A stretch of 64,000 nt of DNA from Martelella mediterranea DSM 17316 (GTDB taxonomy: Bacteria > Pseudomonadota > Alphaproteobacteria > Rhizobiales > Rhizobiaceae), in NCBI RefSeq assembly GCF_002043005.1, contig NZ_CP020330.1:2684001-2748000 (forward strand), written 5' to 3'. Below, in pieces: positions 53,555-63,753 of this stretch; positions within the stretch are counted from its first letter, which is position 1, and each line of letters starts with the position of its first letter. The notes under the pieces were generated by a model. It made no database searches, was not told the origin of the DNA, and saw only the letters and a list, made by a program, of their open reading frames with translations. Position numbers and translations under genes: made by a program.

Positions 53555-56113
53555 ATGCTGTATTTTTCCCGTTGGAAGACCTTCTTCATCTGGCTAGTCG
53601 TTGCGGTGGGCATCGTCATCGCTTTGCCGAATGTATTCAGCGACCAGCAATTGTCGAAGCTCCCGGGATGGATGCCCGACAGCAAGATCACGCTCGGCCT
53701 CGACCTGCAGGGCGGTTCCTACATCATGCTGCAGGTCGATCGGAATGACATCGTCACCGATCGGCTGAACACGCTGGTCGATGATGTGCGCTCCGATCTG
53801 CGCGAGGCGCAGGTTCGCTATACCGGCCTTTCCGGCTCCGGTGACAGCGCGCAGGTGCGGATCACCGATCCGGCGCAGTATGTGGAAGCCGAAACCGCGC
53901 TCGAGCCGCTTGCCGAATATATCAATGCCGGCACGCTGAACGGCGGCACGTTCCAGGAAGTCACGATGGATGATGACGGCAACGGCCTCATCCGGCTGAC
54001 GCTCACGGAACAGGGCATCGATTACCGCATGCGCTCCGCCGTCGAACAGTCGATCGAGGTGATCCGTCGCCGCGTCGACGAACTCGGCACCACCGAGCCG
54101 CTGATCCAGCGCCAGGGCGACGACCGCATCATCGTGCAGGTGCCGGGTCTGGATGATCCCCAGCGCCTGAAGGCGCTTTTGAACAAGACCGCGAAGCTGA
54201 CCTTTCATATGGTCGACACCACGGTCTCGGCGCAGGACGCGATCGAGGGAAGGCCGCCGGCGGGCACCGAAGTGCTCTACTCGATGGACGATCCGCCGGT
54301 GCCCTACGTGATCGAGAAGCGCGCGCTGATCTCGGGCGAAGACCTGGTCGACGCCAAGGCCGCCTTCGACCAGCGCACCAACGAGCCGGTGGTCAATTTC
54401 CGCTTCGATTCGCGCGGCGCCCAGCGATTCGCCCAGGCGACCCAGCAAAATGTTGGCCGCCCCTTCGCGATCGTGCTCGACGACCAGATCGTTTCCGCGC
54501 CGGTGATCAACGAGCCGATCCTTGGCGGGTCGGGGCAGATTTCGGGCAATTTCACCGTCCAGGGCGCCAACGACCTTGCCGTGCTGCTGCGCGCCGGCGC
54601 GCTGCCTGCAACGCTGACGGTGGTCGAGGAACGCACGGTCGGGCCGAGCCTCGGCGCTGATTCGATCCGCGCCGGCGTCATGGCATCGGTCATCGGTGCG
54701 GCCGCCGTGGTCGTGTTCATGGTCGCTTTCTACGGCATGTTCGGCCTCGTCGCCAACATCGCGCTGGTCTTCAACATCGTGCTGCTGCTGGCGCTGCTCA
54801 GCATTATCGGCTCGACGCTGACCCTGCCAGGGATCGCCGGTATCGTGCTGACGATCGGCATGGCGGTGGATTCCAACGTGCTGATCTACGAGCGCATTCG
54901 AGAGGAACGCCGCAATGGCCGCAGCATCGTGCAGGCCGTCGACGCCGGTTTCTCGCGTGCCTTCGGCACCATCATCGACGCCAACCTGACGACGCTGATT
55001 GCCGCCGTCATCCTGTTCTTCCTCGGCTCCGGCCCGGTGCGCGGTTTCGCGGTGACGCTGGCGATCGGCATCATCACCACAATCTTCAGCGCCTTCTATC
55101 TGACGCGCTGGATGATTGCCGAATGGGTGCGCCGCAAGCGGCCGAAGGAACTGCCGAAGGGCATCCGCACCGGCATGTTCGACGGCATCAATTTCTCGTT
55201 CATGAACTTCCGCCGCGTCACCTTCATCATCTCCGTGGTGCTGGTCATCGCATCGGTCGTCGGCTTCGGCACCAAGGGCATGAATCTCGGCATCGACTTC
55301 ACCGGCGGCTCGGTCGTGCAGGTGGAGGCGAAATCTGGTCCGGCCGATCTTTCCGAAATTCGCACGACGCTCAACGGATTGAATATCGGCGCGGTTCAGG
55401 CTCAGGGCTTCGGTTCCGACAAGGACGTGCTGATCCGCATCCCGGCCCAGGATGGCGGCGCGAATGCAGAGCAGAGCGCGATTTCAAAGATCCGCTCCGC
55501 GCTGGAGAGCGACTACACCTTCTCGCGCGTCGAGGTGGTCGGTCCCGTGGTCTCCGGCGAGCTCAGCCGCTCGGCGACGATCGGCGTGCTCGCCTCGCTG
55601 ATCGCGATCCTGATGTATATCTGGTTCCGCTTCGAATGGCAGTTCGCCGTCGGCGCGATCATCGCCACCGCCCACGACGTGATCCTGACCATCGGTATCT
55701 TCGTGCTGACGGGGGTCGAGTTCAATCTCACCAGTATCGCGGCGGTGCTGACCATCGTCGGCTATTCGCTGAACGATACGGTGGTGGTCTATGACCGCGT
55801 ACGCGAAAATCTGAGACGCTATCAGAAGATGCCGCTGCCGGAGCTGATCGATATCTCGATCAACCACACCCTGTCGCGCACCATCCTGACGGCGGTGACG
55901 ACGATGCTGGCGCTGGCTGCCCTCTACGTCTTCGGCGGCGAGGTGATCCGCTCCTTTACCTTCGCGATGCTGTTCGGCGTCGCGGTCGGCACCTTCTCCT
56001 CGATCTACATCGCGGCCCCCGTGCTGATTGCTTTCAAGCTGCGTCCCGATACCTTCAACAAGAAGAAGGACGAGGGCGCGCCCGAAGAGCAGGGCACGGT
56101 GGAGACGATCTGA
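53555..56113 (+). CDS. secDF: SecDF fusion protein (protein translocase)
   Basis: 852 aa; SecD (residues ~1-530) and SecF (~540-840) are one polypeptide, as often in alphaproteobacteria. SecD part: TM1 WLVVAVGIVIALPNVFSDQQ-like, the periplasmic P1 with GLDLQGGSYIMLQVD, and GVMASVIGAAAVVVFMVAFY. SecF part: GTKGMNLGIDFTGGSVVQVE and SLNDTVVVYDRVRENLR. About twelve membrane spans in total. It uses the proton gradient to pull exported proteins across. Continues directly into the Mth938-like gene (4 bp). Confidence 0.96.
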   Translation: MLYFSRWKTFFIWLVVAVGIVIALPNVFSDQQLSKLPGWMPDSKITLGLDLQGGSYIMLQVDRNDIVTDRLNTLVDDVRSDLREAQVRYTGLSGSGDSAQVRITDPAQYVEAETALEPLAEYINAGTLNGGTFQEVTMDDDGNGLIRLTLTEQGIDYRMRSAVEQSIEVIRRRVDELGTTEPLIQRQGDDRIIVQVPGLDDPQRLKALLNKTAKLTFHMVDTTVSAQDAIEGRPPAGTEVLYSMDDPPVPYVIEKRALISGEDLVDAKAAFDQRTNEPVVNFRFDSRGAQRFAQATQQNVGRPFAIVLDDQIVSAPVINEPILGGSGQISGNFTVQGANDLAVLLRAGALPATLTVVEERTVGPSLGADSIRAGVMASVIGAAAVVVFMVAFYGMFGLVANIALVFNIVLLLALLSIIGSTLTLPGIAGIVLTIGMAVDSNVLIYERIREERRNGRSIVQAVDAGFSRAFGTIIDANLTTLIAAVILFFLGSGPVRGFAVTLAIGIITTIFSAFYLTRWMIAEWVRRKRPKELPKGIRTGMFDGINFSFMNFRRVTFIISVVLVIASVVGFGTKGMNLGIDFTGGSVVQVEAKSGPADLSEIRTTLNGLNIGAVQAQGFGSDKDVLIRIPAQDGGANAEQSAISKIRSALESDYTFSRVEVVGPVVSGELSRSATIGVLASLIAILMYIWFRFEWQFAVGAIIATAHDVILTIGIFVLTGVEFNLTSIAAVLTIVGYSLNDTVVVYDRVRENLRRYQKMPLPELIDISINHTLSRTILTAVTTMLALAALYVFGGEVIRSFTFAMLFGVAVGTFSSIYIAAPVLIAFKLRPDTFNKKKDEGAPEEQGTVETI

Positions 56114-56117
56114 CGGC

Positions 56118-56504
56118 ATGGCGCGCGGCATCGAAATACGCGAGGCGCATTTTCCCGGTCGCGCGCCGATCGACACCTACGGCAATGGCGGCTTCCGCTT
56201 TGCCGACATGTCGCATCGCGGCTCGCTTCTGTGCCTGCCGTCCGGCATCCACGGCTGGGATGTGACGTCGCCGCAGGAAATGGCGGTCGAGACGTTCGAG
56301 CGGGTACTGGCCGAAGCGGATGGGATTGAGGTTCTGCTGGTCGGCACGGGCCTGGATCTGTCGTTGCTGCCGCGTCCGTTGAAGGAAGCGCTCAAGGAAC
56401 GCGGTATTGTCGCCGATCCGATGAATACGGGTGCCGCTGTCCGCACCTACAATATCCTGCTGGAAGAATCCCGCGCGGTGGCCGCGGCGCTGATCGCGGT
56501 ATAG
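56118..56504 (+). CDS. Mth938-like protein (NDUFAF3 homologue)
   Basis: 128 aa from ATG 56118, only 4 bp after secDF. The Mth938/DUF498 fold shows IREAHFPGRAPIDTYGNGGF, GSLLCLPSGIHGWD and GTGLDLSLLPRPL. Human NDUFAF3 is the eukaryotic homologue and helps assemble the peripheral arm of respiratory complex I. Gene order with secDF and the next gene is conserved in alphaproteobacteria, from knowledge of this locus. Confidence 0.88.
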   Translation: MARGIEIREAHFPGRAPIDTYGNGGFRFADMSHRGSLLCLPSGIHGWDVTSPQEMAVETFERVLAEADGIEVLLVGTGLDLSLLPRPLKEALKERGIVADPMNTGAAVRTYNILLEESRAVAAALIAV

Positions 56505-56540
56505 TTTCAAGTAGCCTCGATCCTGATACCGGAGAAACCA

Positions 56541-57392
56541 TTGGCCGACGCACAAGAAGGGCCGGATCCGCTACTCGCCGAGCTTCGCGAGGCCGATCGC
56601 GATCGCTATCTCGCGGTGCTGCTTTCGCCGTCGGAACACCGGCCGGCGCTGACGGCGCTCTATCTGTTCAATGCCGAACTGGCCCGGGTGCGCGAGCGGA
56701 TCAGTGAGCCGCTGCCGGGCGAGGTGCGCCTGCAATACTGGCGCGACCTGCTTGAGGGAAGCGAACATGGCGAGAGCCAGCGCAACCCCTTGGCTGCCCA
56801 CTTGTTGCAGACTCTTGAAACATACCGCCTGCCGGCAGCCCCGCTGATCGGCATGAGCGAGGCGCGGATCTTCGATCTCTATGACGATCCGATGGGCAGT
56901 CTTTCCGAATTCGAAGGCTATGCCGGCGAAACCGCCTCCGCCCTGATCCAGCTTGCAAGCCTGGTGCTCGACAGCGGGAAGGCCGCCGCCGCTTCGACCG
57001 CTGCCGGTCATGCCGGCGTGGCGCAGGCGGTGGCGGGCTCGCTGCTGCTGATGAGCCGGCATCGCGCCAATGGCCAGGTCTTCATCCCGACCGAAATCCT
57101 GTCGGCGACGGGGCTCGACCGCGAATCATTCCTGATCGCCAGCGATCGCGATCGCGTGGGCAACGCGATCCGCGCCTTTGCCGGGTTCGGGCGCTCCCAT
57201 CTGGAGAAATTCGAGGTGGAGGGCCCGGTTGCCAGGGAAATCGCGCCCGCCTATCTGCCCATAGCGAGCTGCAAGAACATTCTTGTAAAGGCCGAGCGTT
57301 TGGGTGAAAATGTGCTCGATAACTCAATCCAGCCGCCGCAGTGGAAGAGGCAGTTTGCGATGATGCGCTCTTTGCTGTTTCGTAAGTTTTGA
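56541..57392 (+). CDS. Squalene/phytoene synthase-like protein (NDUFAF6-type)
   Basis: 283 aa from TTG 56541 (behind GGAGAAACCA). The all-helical isoprenoid-synthase fold is visible (LTALYLFNAELARVRERISE, LQYWRDLLEG). The two Asp-rich motifs are degraded: only LYDDP near residue 114 remains, and the usual DxxxD after QxxN is absent around RVGNAIRAFAGF. That fits a non-catalytic NDUFAF6 homologue rather than a real phytoene synthase. Human NDUFAF6 is also a complex I assembly factor. Same strand, 36 bp after the Mth938-like gene. Confidence 0.85.
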   Translation: MADAQEGPDPLLAELREADRDRYLAVLLSPSEHRPALTALYLFNAELARVRERISEPLPGEVRLQYWRDLLEGSEHGESQRNPLAAHLLQTLETYRLPAAPLIGMSEARIFDLYDDPMGSLSEFEGYAGETASALIQLASLVLDSGKAAAASTAAGHAGVAQAVAGSLLLMSRHRANGQVFIPTEILSATGLDRESFLIASDRDRVGNAIRAFAGFGRSHLEKFEVEGPVAREIAPAYLPIASCKNILVKAERLGENVLDNSIQPPQWKRQFAMMRSLLFRKF

Positions 57393-57511
57393 TTTATATA
57401 ACGCGTCGACCATGGGTTCTCCTGCCGGTTCCGGGCACAGGCTTTCAACCATTCAGCATTTCCGTCCGGTGGGCAGGGCGCGCGTGATGCAGCAGCAGAG
57501 GAAGTGGGCGC

Positions 57512-57934
57512 ATGGAAACTTGGATATGGGTCGCAATCGCCATCGCGGCCGTCGTCGCAGCCTATTATTTCCTGCTCCGTCCCAAGAGCCAGCCCACCGC
57601 GTCTGATGTTTCGGTCGACGAGACCTATAAATGGGCGGCGAGCGAGTTCAGGCGCAGCTATCCCGATGAGAGGGTTGCGGCGGTGATTGGCGACAAGGAG
57701 ATGGAGACCTTCTTCCTGCGGCTCGTTAATGGCAAGGTCGGCATTTACCGCTCGCGGCGCGGCAAGGGGCAGGCGATCATCGTGGTGCAGAGCGATTACC
57801 GTCTGCGGGCGCTGCCGGAGGCGAACGGTCTTCAGGTGGATTACCCGGAGGCGGATTTCTTCAGCGGCAACTACCTGTTTCAGACCGAACGCGATGCCGC
57901 CGACGTTTCCACCTGGATGCTCAACGCTCGCTGA
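57512..57934 (+). CDS. Hypothetical protein with N-terminal membrane anchor
   Basis: 140 aa. Residues ~4-22 (WIWVAIAIAAVVAAYYFLL) are a single membrane helix with a cytosolic tail containing DVSVDETYKWAASEFRRSYP and WMLNAR at the end. No family is recognised. Same strand as the NDUFAF6-like gene, 119 bp downstream; CAGAGGAAGTGGGCGC lies before ATG 57512 but spacing is wide. Real coding is supported by the length and typical third-position GC. Confidence 0.6.
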   Translation: METWIWVAIAIAAVVAAYYFLLRPKSQPTASDVSVDETYKWAASEFRRSYPDERVAAVIGDKEMETFFLRLVNGKVGIYRSRRGKGQAIIVVQSDYRLRALPEANGLQVDYPEADFFSGNYLFQTERDAADVSTWMLNAR

Positions 57935-57952
57935 GCCCCGGCCGGCTCCCTA

Positions 57953-59353
57953 TCAGCCCTCAAGCCAGGCCTTGCAGGCCGTGAGCGCGCGCGTTGCCAT
58001 GAGTTGTTTCTTCACGCTGGATTTCGCCTTGCCGCGCGGCTTCTTGCCGGTCTCGGGATCGATCAGCGCGCCGGGCTCCAGTTCCGGAAACAGGCCGAAA
58101 TTGACGTTCATCGGCTGGAATGACCGCTTGCCGCCTTCTTCCTGATGGGCAAGATGCCCGCCGGTGACATGGCCGAGCAGCGCGCCGAGCGCCGTTTCCG
58201 GCGGCGGGACGACCGGCGTTTTGCCAAGACGCTCGGCGGCGGCGAACCGGCCGGCGAGCAGGCCGATGCCGGCGCTTTCCACATAACCCTCGCAGCCGGT
58301 GATCTGGCCGGCGAACCGCAGACCCGGCCGGCCCTTCAGCACCAGCGTGCCGTCGAGCAGCACCGGCGAATTCAGATAGGTGTTGCGGTGGAGGCCGCCG
58401 AGCCGTGCGAACTCGGCCTCGGCGAGGCCGGGGATCATCTGCAGCACATCCTTTTGCGCGCCATAGCGCAGCTTGGTCTGGAAGCCGACCATGTTGTAGA
58501 GCGTGCCGAGCGCATTGTCCTGGCGGAGCTGGACGACGGCATAGGGCTTCACCTCCGGATTATGGGCATTGGTGAGGCCCATCGGCTTCATGGGGCCGTG
58601 ACGCAGGGTCTCGCGGCCGCGCTCGGCCATCACCTCGATCGGCAGGCAGCCGTCGAAATAGGGCGTGCCCTCCCATTCGTGGAAATCGGTCTTGTCTCCG
58701 GCAATCAGCGCGTCGATGAAGGCGTTATACTGCGCCTCGTCCATCGGGCAGTTGATATAGTCCTTGCCCGTGCCGCCGGGGCCGACCTTGTCGTAGCGCG
58801 ACTGGAACCAGCAGATATCCATGTCGATCGTGTCGCGGTAGACGATCGGCGCGATCGCGTCGAAAAAGGCCAGCGCCTCGCTGCCTGTCTTTTCCTGGAT
58901 CGCTTCGGCCAGCGCCGGCGCGGTGAGCGGCCCGGTAGCGATGATCGCCTGGTCCCAGTCTTCCGGCGGCAGGGCCGCGACTTCCTCGCGCACGATCGTG
59001 ACCAGCGGATGTTCGGCAAGCTTGGCCGTCACGGCGGCGGAAAAGCCGTCGCGATCGACCGCGAGCGCGCCGCCCGCCGGCACCTGGTGGGTATCCGCCG
59101 AGGCCATGATCAGCGATCCGGCAAGGCGCATTTCGGCATGGATCACGCCCACCGCATTGCTGGTGGCATCATCGGAGCGGAACGAGTTGGAACAGACCAG
59201 TTCGGCAAGACCGTCGGTCTTATGGGCGGCGGTTTCGCGAACGCCGCGCATTTCATGCAGAATGACCGGGATGCCGGCATTGGCGATCTGCCACGCGGCC
59301 TCGGAACCGGCAAGGCCGCCGCCGATGACATGAATGGGGTTGTGCTCGGACAT
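57953..59353 (-). CDS. trmFO: tRNA uracil-54 methyltransferase TrmFO (folate-dependent)
   Basis: 466 aa. FAD-binding [20 protein letters not shown] at the N-terminus, [20 protein letters not shown], the Cys of [14 protein letters not shown] near residue 223 that supports the reaction, and C-terminal [11 protein letters not shown]. TrmFO uses methylene-tetrahydrofolate and FADH2 to make ribothymidine-54. GATTGAGGCACCC precedes ATG 59353. The C-terminal tail ends in a Lys-rich stretch then [11 protein letters not shown]. Convergent with the hypothetical gene. Confidence 0.95.
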   Translation of the reverse strand: MSEHNPIHVIGGGLAGSEAAWQIANAGIPVILHEMRGVRETAAHKTDGLAELVCSNSFRSDDATSNAVGVIHAEMRLAGSLIMASADTHQVPAGGALAVDRDGFSAAVTAKLAEHPLVTIVREEVAALPPEDWDQAIIATGPLTAPALAEAIQEKTGSEALAFFDAIAPIVYRDTIDMDICWFQSRYDKVGPGGTGKDYINCPMDEAQYNAFIDALIAGDKTDFHEWEGTPYFDGCLPIEVMAERGRETLRHGPMKPMGLTNAHNPEVKPYAVVQLRQDNALGTLYNMVGFQTKLRYGAQKDVLQMIPGLAEAEFARLGGLHRNTYLNSPVLLDGTLVLKGRPGLRFAGQITGCEGYVESAGIGLLAGRFAAAERLGKTPVVPPPETALGALLGHVTGGHLAHQEEGGKRSFQPMNVNFGLFPELEPGALIDPETGKKPRGKAKSSVKKQLMATRALTACKAWLEG

Positions 59354-59766
59354 GGGTGCCTCAATCAGACTGGAGTTCAGGGGCTCATCGCGCTTCTGCG
59401 CGGCCGCGGCTCAATACCGCATTGCCCCTGCACATGCCAGAAGCCGCCGCCGCCGTCGAGGTCCGGCGCGCAGAAATTGCGGGAAGGGCCGGGTGGAAAA
59501 TTCTTGTGCCTCGTCAAACCCGCGACATCTTTTATGAGGTAGGCTGTTGAAAGGCGCTTTGCAATTGTCAAACTATTGGAAGGGAAGCAGTGCCCGACGG
59601 AATTCGGCTGCCGGCGCAAGGCGGCATCAAACCTGACGGGTTATCCGATTTCAAAAGCTTTGCCGCAGTGCGAGAAAAACTTGACTTATATCATGTCGCC
59701 AGCGGCGGGGTTGCGGGATACCGATAGCGGTTCAGAATGACCTTCCACTTGAAAGGGGAAACCGAG
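59354..59766. other. 413-bp divergent intergenic region before xfp
   Basis: No gene is supported here. It must hold promoters for trmFO (left) and xfp (right). A candidate FNR/FixK-like site is at 59681-59694. No hairpins or repeat copies were seen in the central part. Confidence 0.5.
59681..59694 (+). promoter_or_regulatory. FNR/FixK-like site upstream of xfp
   Basis: TTGACTTATATCAT fits TTGAT-N4-ATCAA with two mismatches (8 of 10). It ends 72 bp before the xfp start. The TTGACT could equally be a -35 element, so the assignment is tentative. Confidence 0.4.
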
Positions 59767-62166
59767 ATGGAACAGATAACGCCAGACGCCACTCGAAATA
59801 TTCTCGAGCAGGACGAGCTCGATCTGATGAACAGATACTGGCAGGCGGCCAACTACCTGTCGGTCGGCCAGATCTATCTGATGGACAATCCCCTGCTGAA
59901 GGCGCCGCTTGCCGCCGAACATGTGAAGCCGCGCCTGCTTGGCCACTGGGGCACGACGCCGGGTCTCAATTTCCTCTATGTGCACCTCAACCGCATCATC
60001 AGGAAGCATGACGCGGACATGATTTATATCGCCGGCCCCGGTCACGGCGGGCCCGGCCTTGTCGCCAATGCCTATCTCGACGGGACCTACACCGAGGTCT
60101 ATCCCGAGATCACCGAGGACGAGGAGGGGATGCAGAAACTGTTCAAGCAGTTCTCGTTCCCCGGCGGCATTCCGAGCCACGTTGCGCCGGAAACGCCCGG
60201 TTCGATTCACGAGGGCGGCGAACTTGGCTACGCGCTGGTCCATGCCTTCGGCGCGGCCTTCGACAATCCGAACCTGATCGTCGCCTGCGTCGTCGGCGAT
60301 GGCGAGGCCGAGACCGGCCCGCTTGCCGCCTCGTGGCACTCGAACAAATTCCTGAACCCGATCGTGGACGGCGCGGTTCTGCCGATCCTGCATCTGAACG
60401 GCTACAAGATCGCCAATCCGACCGTGCTTGCGCGCATGAAGAAGTCGGATCTCACCGATCTCTTCACCGGCTATGGCTACGAGCCTTTCTATGTGGAAGG
60501 CGACGATCCGGAATACATGCATCAGCGCATGGCCGAGGTGATGGAGGATTGCTACGCCCGCATCCGCGAAATCCAGGAGACGGCGCGGGCCGACGGCACG
60601 GTCTACGAGATGCCGCGCTGGCCGATGATCATCCTGCGCAGCCCCAAGGGCTGGACCGGGCCAAAATTCGTCGACAACAAGAAGGTCGAGAATTTCTGGC
60701 GTGCCCATCAGGTGCCGATCGCCGAAGCCCGCCAGAACGGCGAGCATCGCGCCCTGCTGGAAGAGTGGATGCGCGGCTATGTACCCGAGAGACTGTTTGA
60801 CGAAAGCGGCCGGCTCGTGCCCGAATTGAAGGCGCTCGCGCCCACAGGCAATCGCCGGATGAGCGCCAATCCGCACACCAATGGCGGCCTGTTGCGCAAG
60901 GAACTGAACATGCCCGATTTCCGGGCGCTCGCCGTCGATGTGAAGCAGCCGGGCGAGGTGATGGCCTCGGCCACCAAGCATCTCGGCATGCTGCTCGCAG
61001 AGGTGATGAAGCTCAACAAGGACGAGCGCAATTTCCGCCTTATGGGCCCGGACGAGACCGCTTCGAACCGGCTTCAGGACGTGTTCACCACGACCGACCG
61101 CGTCTGGATGGCCGACATTCTCGAATATGACGAGGGCATTGCCCGCGATGGCCGGGTCATGGAGGTGCTGAGCGAACATCTGTGCCAGGGCTGGCTGGAA
61201 GGCTATCTGCTGACCGGGCGTCACGGCCTGTTCTCGTGCTACGAGGCCTTCATCCACATCATCGATTCGATGTTCAACCAGCATGCCAAATGGCTGAAGA
61301 CCACCCGCACCATGCCGTGGCGCAAGCCGATCTCGTCGCTGAACTATCTGTTGACCTCGCATGTCTGGCGTCAGGATCATAACGGTTTCAGCCATCAGGA
61401 TCCGGGCTTCGTCGACCATGTCGTCAACAAGAAGGCGGATGTGGTGCGCACCTATTTCCCGCCGGATGCCAACACGCTGCTGTGGGTCGGCGACCATATT
61501 CTGCGCACCTATAACCGCGTCAATGTGGTGGTCGCGGGCAAGCAGCCGAGCCCGCAATGGCTGTCGATCGAGGAAGCGATCGTGCATTGCGAGGCCGGAC
61601 TTGGCGAATGGCGCTGGGCCAGCAACGTACCCGACGGCGAGGAGCCCGACGTAGTCATGGCCGCCGCCGGCGACGTGCCGACGCTGGAAATGATGGCCGC
61701 GGTCGATCTTCTGCGCCAGAAGCTGCCGGAAATGAAGGTCAAGGTGGTCAACGTCGTCGACCTGATGGCCTTGCAGCCGAAGGAAGAGCATCCGCACGGG
61801 TTGCGCGATGCCGATTTCGACGCGATCTTCACCGAAAACAAGCCGGTGATCTTCGCCTATCACGGCTATCCGTGGCTGATCCATCGGCTCGCCTATCGCC
61901 GCCACAACCACAACAACATCCATGTGCGCGGTTATGTGGAAGAGGGGACCACGACGACGCCGTTCGACATGGTTGTCCTCAACCGTCTCGACCGTTACCA
62001 TCTGGCCATCGATGCGATCGAGCGGGCCGGCGGGTTTGGCGAACGGGGTGCCGCGGCGATCAACTACCTGAACGACATGCGCGCCAAGCATCACGATTAT
62101 GTGCGTGAGCACGGCGAGGACATGCCGGAGATCGCCGACTGGAAGTGGCCCTATCCCAGGGGCTGA
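59767..62166 (+). CDS. xfp: Xylulose-5-phosphate/fructose-6-phosphate phosphoketolase
   Basis: 799 aa from ATG 59767 (behind GGGGAAACCGAG); ATG 59737 would add ten residues. TPP-binding [38 protein letters not shown], substrate His in [17 protein letters not shown] and the C-terminal [20 protein letters not shown]. It splits Xu5P or F6P with phosphate into acetyl-phosphate plus a sugar phosphate, with loss of water. The acetyl-phosphate goes to AckA encoded directly downstream, forming a bypass that also uses pentose phosphates from gnd. Confidence 0.95.
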   Translation: MEQITPDATRNILEQDELDLMNRYWQAANYLSVGQIYLMDNPLLKAPLAAEHVKPRLLGHWGTTPGLNFLYVHLNRIIRKHDADMIYIAGPGHGGPGLVANAYLDGTYTEVYPEITEDEEGMQKLFKQFSFPGGIPSHVAPETPGSIHEGGELGYALVHAFGAAFDNPNLIVACVVGDGEAETGPLAASWHSNKFLNPIVDGAVLPILHLNGYKIANPTVLARMKKSDLTDLFTGYGYEPFYVEGDDPEYMHQRMAEVMEDCYARIREIQETARADGTVYEMPRWPMIILRSPKGWTGPKFVDNKKVENFWRAHQVPIAEARQNGEHRALLEEWMRGYVPERLFDESGRLVPELKALAPTGNRRMSANPHTNGGLLRKELNMPDFRALAVDVKQPGEVMASATKHLGMLLAEVMKLNKDERNFRLMGPDETASNRLQDVFTTTDRVWMADILEYDEGIARDGRVMEVLSEHLCQGWLEGYLLTGRHGLFSCYEAFIHIIDSMFNQHAKWLKTTRTMPWRKPISSLNYLLTSHVWRQDHNGFSHQDPGFVDHVVNKKADVVRTYFPPDANTLLWVGDHILRTYNRVNVVVAGKQPSPQWLSIEEAIVHCEAGLGEWRWASNVPDGEEPDVVMAAAGDVPTLEMMAAVDLLRQKLPEMKVKVVNVVDLMALQPKEEHPHGLRDADFDAIFTENKPVIFAYHGYPWLIHRLAYRRHNHNNIHVRGYVEEGTTTTPFDMVVLNRLDRYHLAIDAIERAGGFGERGAAAINYLNDMRAKHHDYVREHGEDMPEIADWKWPYPRG

Positions 62167-62190
62167 TCCGGGGACCAGACAACACGCATG

Positions 62191-62212
62191 CCGCCGCCGC
62201 GACAGGCGGCGG
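62191..62212 (+). other. Intercistronic hairpin between xfp and ackA
   Basis: CCGCCGCC (62191-62198) pairs with GGCGGCGG (62205-62212), loop GCGACA; followed by TGTG, not a T run. It sits in the 72-bp gap and may modulate ackA relative to xfp. Confidence 0.65.
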
Positions 62213-62238
62213 TGTGCGCTACATTATGGAAAGTCACT

Positions 62239-63441
62239 ATGAACGGCAGCATTCTGGCGCTGAACGCCGGTTCCTCCAGCCTGAAATTCCGTCTTTATGA
62301 AGTGCATGGCGAGCAGTTTACGCTCATTCTGCGCGGTCAGTTCGACGGGCTCAACGCCACCCCGCATCTGACGGTCAAGGAGGCGAGCGGCAAGGAAATC
62401 GCCGATCTCGACCTGGAACTGGAAGACAATATGCGCGAGGACATGCTCTCGCGCATCTTCGAGATCATCGTACCCTATACCGTCAACAACCCGCTGCGCG
62501 CCGTCGGCCACCGCGTGCTGCATGGCGGCGAGCGGTTCTCCGCGCCGGTGCTGCTGGACGATGCCGTGCTTGACTATCTGGAAACGCTGGTGCCGATGGG
62601 GCCGCTGCACCAGCCGGCCAATCTTGCCTCGGTCAAGCTGTTCCGCAAGATCCGGCCCGACCTGCCGCAGGTCGCCTGTTTCGATACCGCCTTTCACGTC
62701 AACATTGACGAGCGCGCGGCGCGTTATCCGATCCCGCGTCGCTATGGCGACAAGGGCTATCGCCGCTTCGGCTTTCACGGCCTGTCCTATACCTATATCG
62801 CGGAACGCCTCCACCAGATTTCCGACTATCTGGCGCGCAAGCGCAGCGTGGTGGCGCATCTGGGCAACGGCTCCAGCCTGTGCGCCATGCGCAACGGCAA
62901 GGCCGTCGACACTACGATGGGGATGACGCCGCTTGGCGGGCTGATGATGGGAACGCGCTCCGGCACGGTCGACCCCGGCCTGGTGCTGGCGCTGATCGAG
63001 ACCGAGGGGCTTTCTCCCGCCGATCTCAAACACATGCTCTATTATGATTCCGGCCTGCTCGGCGTCTCCGGCATTTCGCCGGACCTGCGCGACCTGCTTG
63101 CGAGCGACGAACCGTATGCCGCCCAGGCGATCGCGCTCTACGTGTTTTCCGCAACCCGCGAAATCGCGTCGATGGCGGCCAGCATGGAGGGCATGGACGC
63201 GCTGGTGTTCACCGCCGGCATCGGCGAGAATTCCGCGGTCATACGCAAGATGATCTGCGACCGGCTGGCCTGGATCGGGGTGACGCTCGACGAGGAGGCC
63301 AACCAGGCCAACGCCGCCATCATCTCAGCACCGGAAAGCCGAATCGAGGTGCGGATCATCCCGACCGACGAGGAAGTTGTGCTGGCCAAGCAGACCGCGA
63401 AGGTGATCGGGGAAGGGGAGCATGGCGAGGCGGCGGCGTGA
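62239..63441 (+). CDS. ackA: Acetate kinase
   Basis: 400 aa from ATG 62239 (behind GGAAAGTCACT). N-terminal LALNAGSSSLKFRLYE, PMGPLHQPANL, FDTAFH with the catalytic Asp, HLGNGSSLCAM, GMTPLGGLMMGTRSG and FTAGIGENSAVIRK form the ASKHA kinase signature. It converts acetyl-phosphate and ADP to acetate and ATP. Directly follows xfp, so the pair yields ATP from sugar phosphates. Confidence 0.96.
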   Translation: MNGSILALNAGSSSLKFRLYEVHGEQFTLILRGQFDGLNATPHLTVKEASGKEIADLDLELEDNMREDMLSRIFEIIVPYTVNNPLRAVGHRVLHGGERFSAPVLLDDAVLDYLETLVPMGPLHQPANLASVKLFRKIRPDLPQVACFDTAFHVNIDERAARYPIPRRYGDKGYRRFGFHGLSYTYIAERLHQISDYLARKRSVVAHLGNGSSLCAMRNGKAVDTTMGMTPLGGLMMGTRSGTVDPGLVLALIETEGLSPADLKHMLYYDSGLLGVSGISPDLRDLLASDEPYAAQAIALYVFSATREIASMAASMEGMDALVFTAGIGENSAVIRKMICDRLAWIGVTLDEEANQANAAIISAPESRIEVRIIPTDEEVVLAKQTAKVIGEGEHGEAAA

Positions 63442-63507
63442 GCGCTGCAGCGTGTTGGTTGACATAGCCGGAGACGCACAGCTGTTTGTCTGCTCCAGCC
63501 TTCCCAT

Positions 63508-63632
63508 ACGGGTCATGCTCGGACTTGATCCGAGCATCCATGCGGCTTAAGCCATTGATCAAAAAGATATTTTGGTAAGTGCCCGTCGTATTTCCTGGAT
63601 CCTCGGGTCAAGCCCGAGGATGACCCGGAGTG
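63508..63632. repeat. Paired-hairpin palindromic repeat, copy R5, with perfect IS110 target match
   Basis: Arm GTCATGCTCGGACTTGATCC (63511-63530, continuing GAGCAT) and arm GGATCCTCGGGTCAAGCCCG (63598-63617) lie in mirror order. The first arm contains GTCCGAGCATGAC on the minus strand (63523-63511), matching the IS110 bridge-RNA left guide 10 of 10 and the right guide 5 of 5. The 312 bp between ackA and the XRE gene otherwise hold no coding signal. Confidence 0.85.
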
Positions 63633-63753
63633 TGGGGAACTGCTTACCAGGATGACGAGGCCACTTGGCGGACGCCTTCCTCTTGATGACGTCAGAAGCC
63701 GCCCGCTGAAGGCCATGTGGCGATAGGGCTTGAACCCTGTTGCCAGTGCGCTG

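Noticed and set aside
59686..62112. Long open frame on the minus strand opposite xfp (and similar ones opposite the sugar permeases at 22177-24009 and opposite the GGDEF and other genes)
   Set aside because: The sense frames match known families along their full length. In GC-rich DNA the antisense frame is often open by codon bias; these products are rich in Arg, His and Gln and match nothing.
63526..63538. A second target match on the plus strand (ATCCGAGCATCC)
   Set aside because: The left guide mismatches once, and the right flank lacks ATGAC needed by the right guide.
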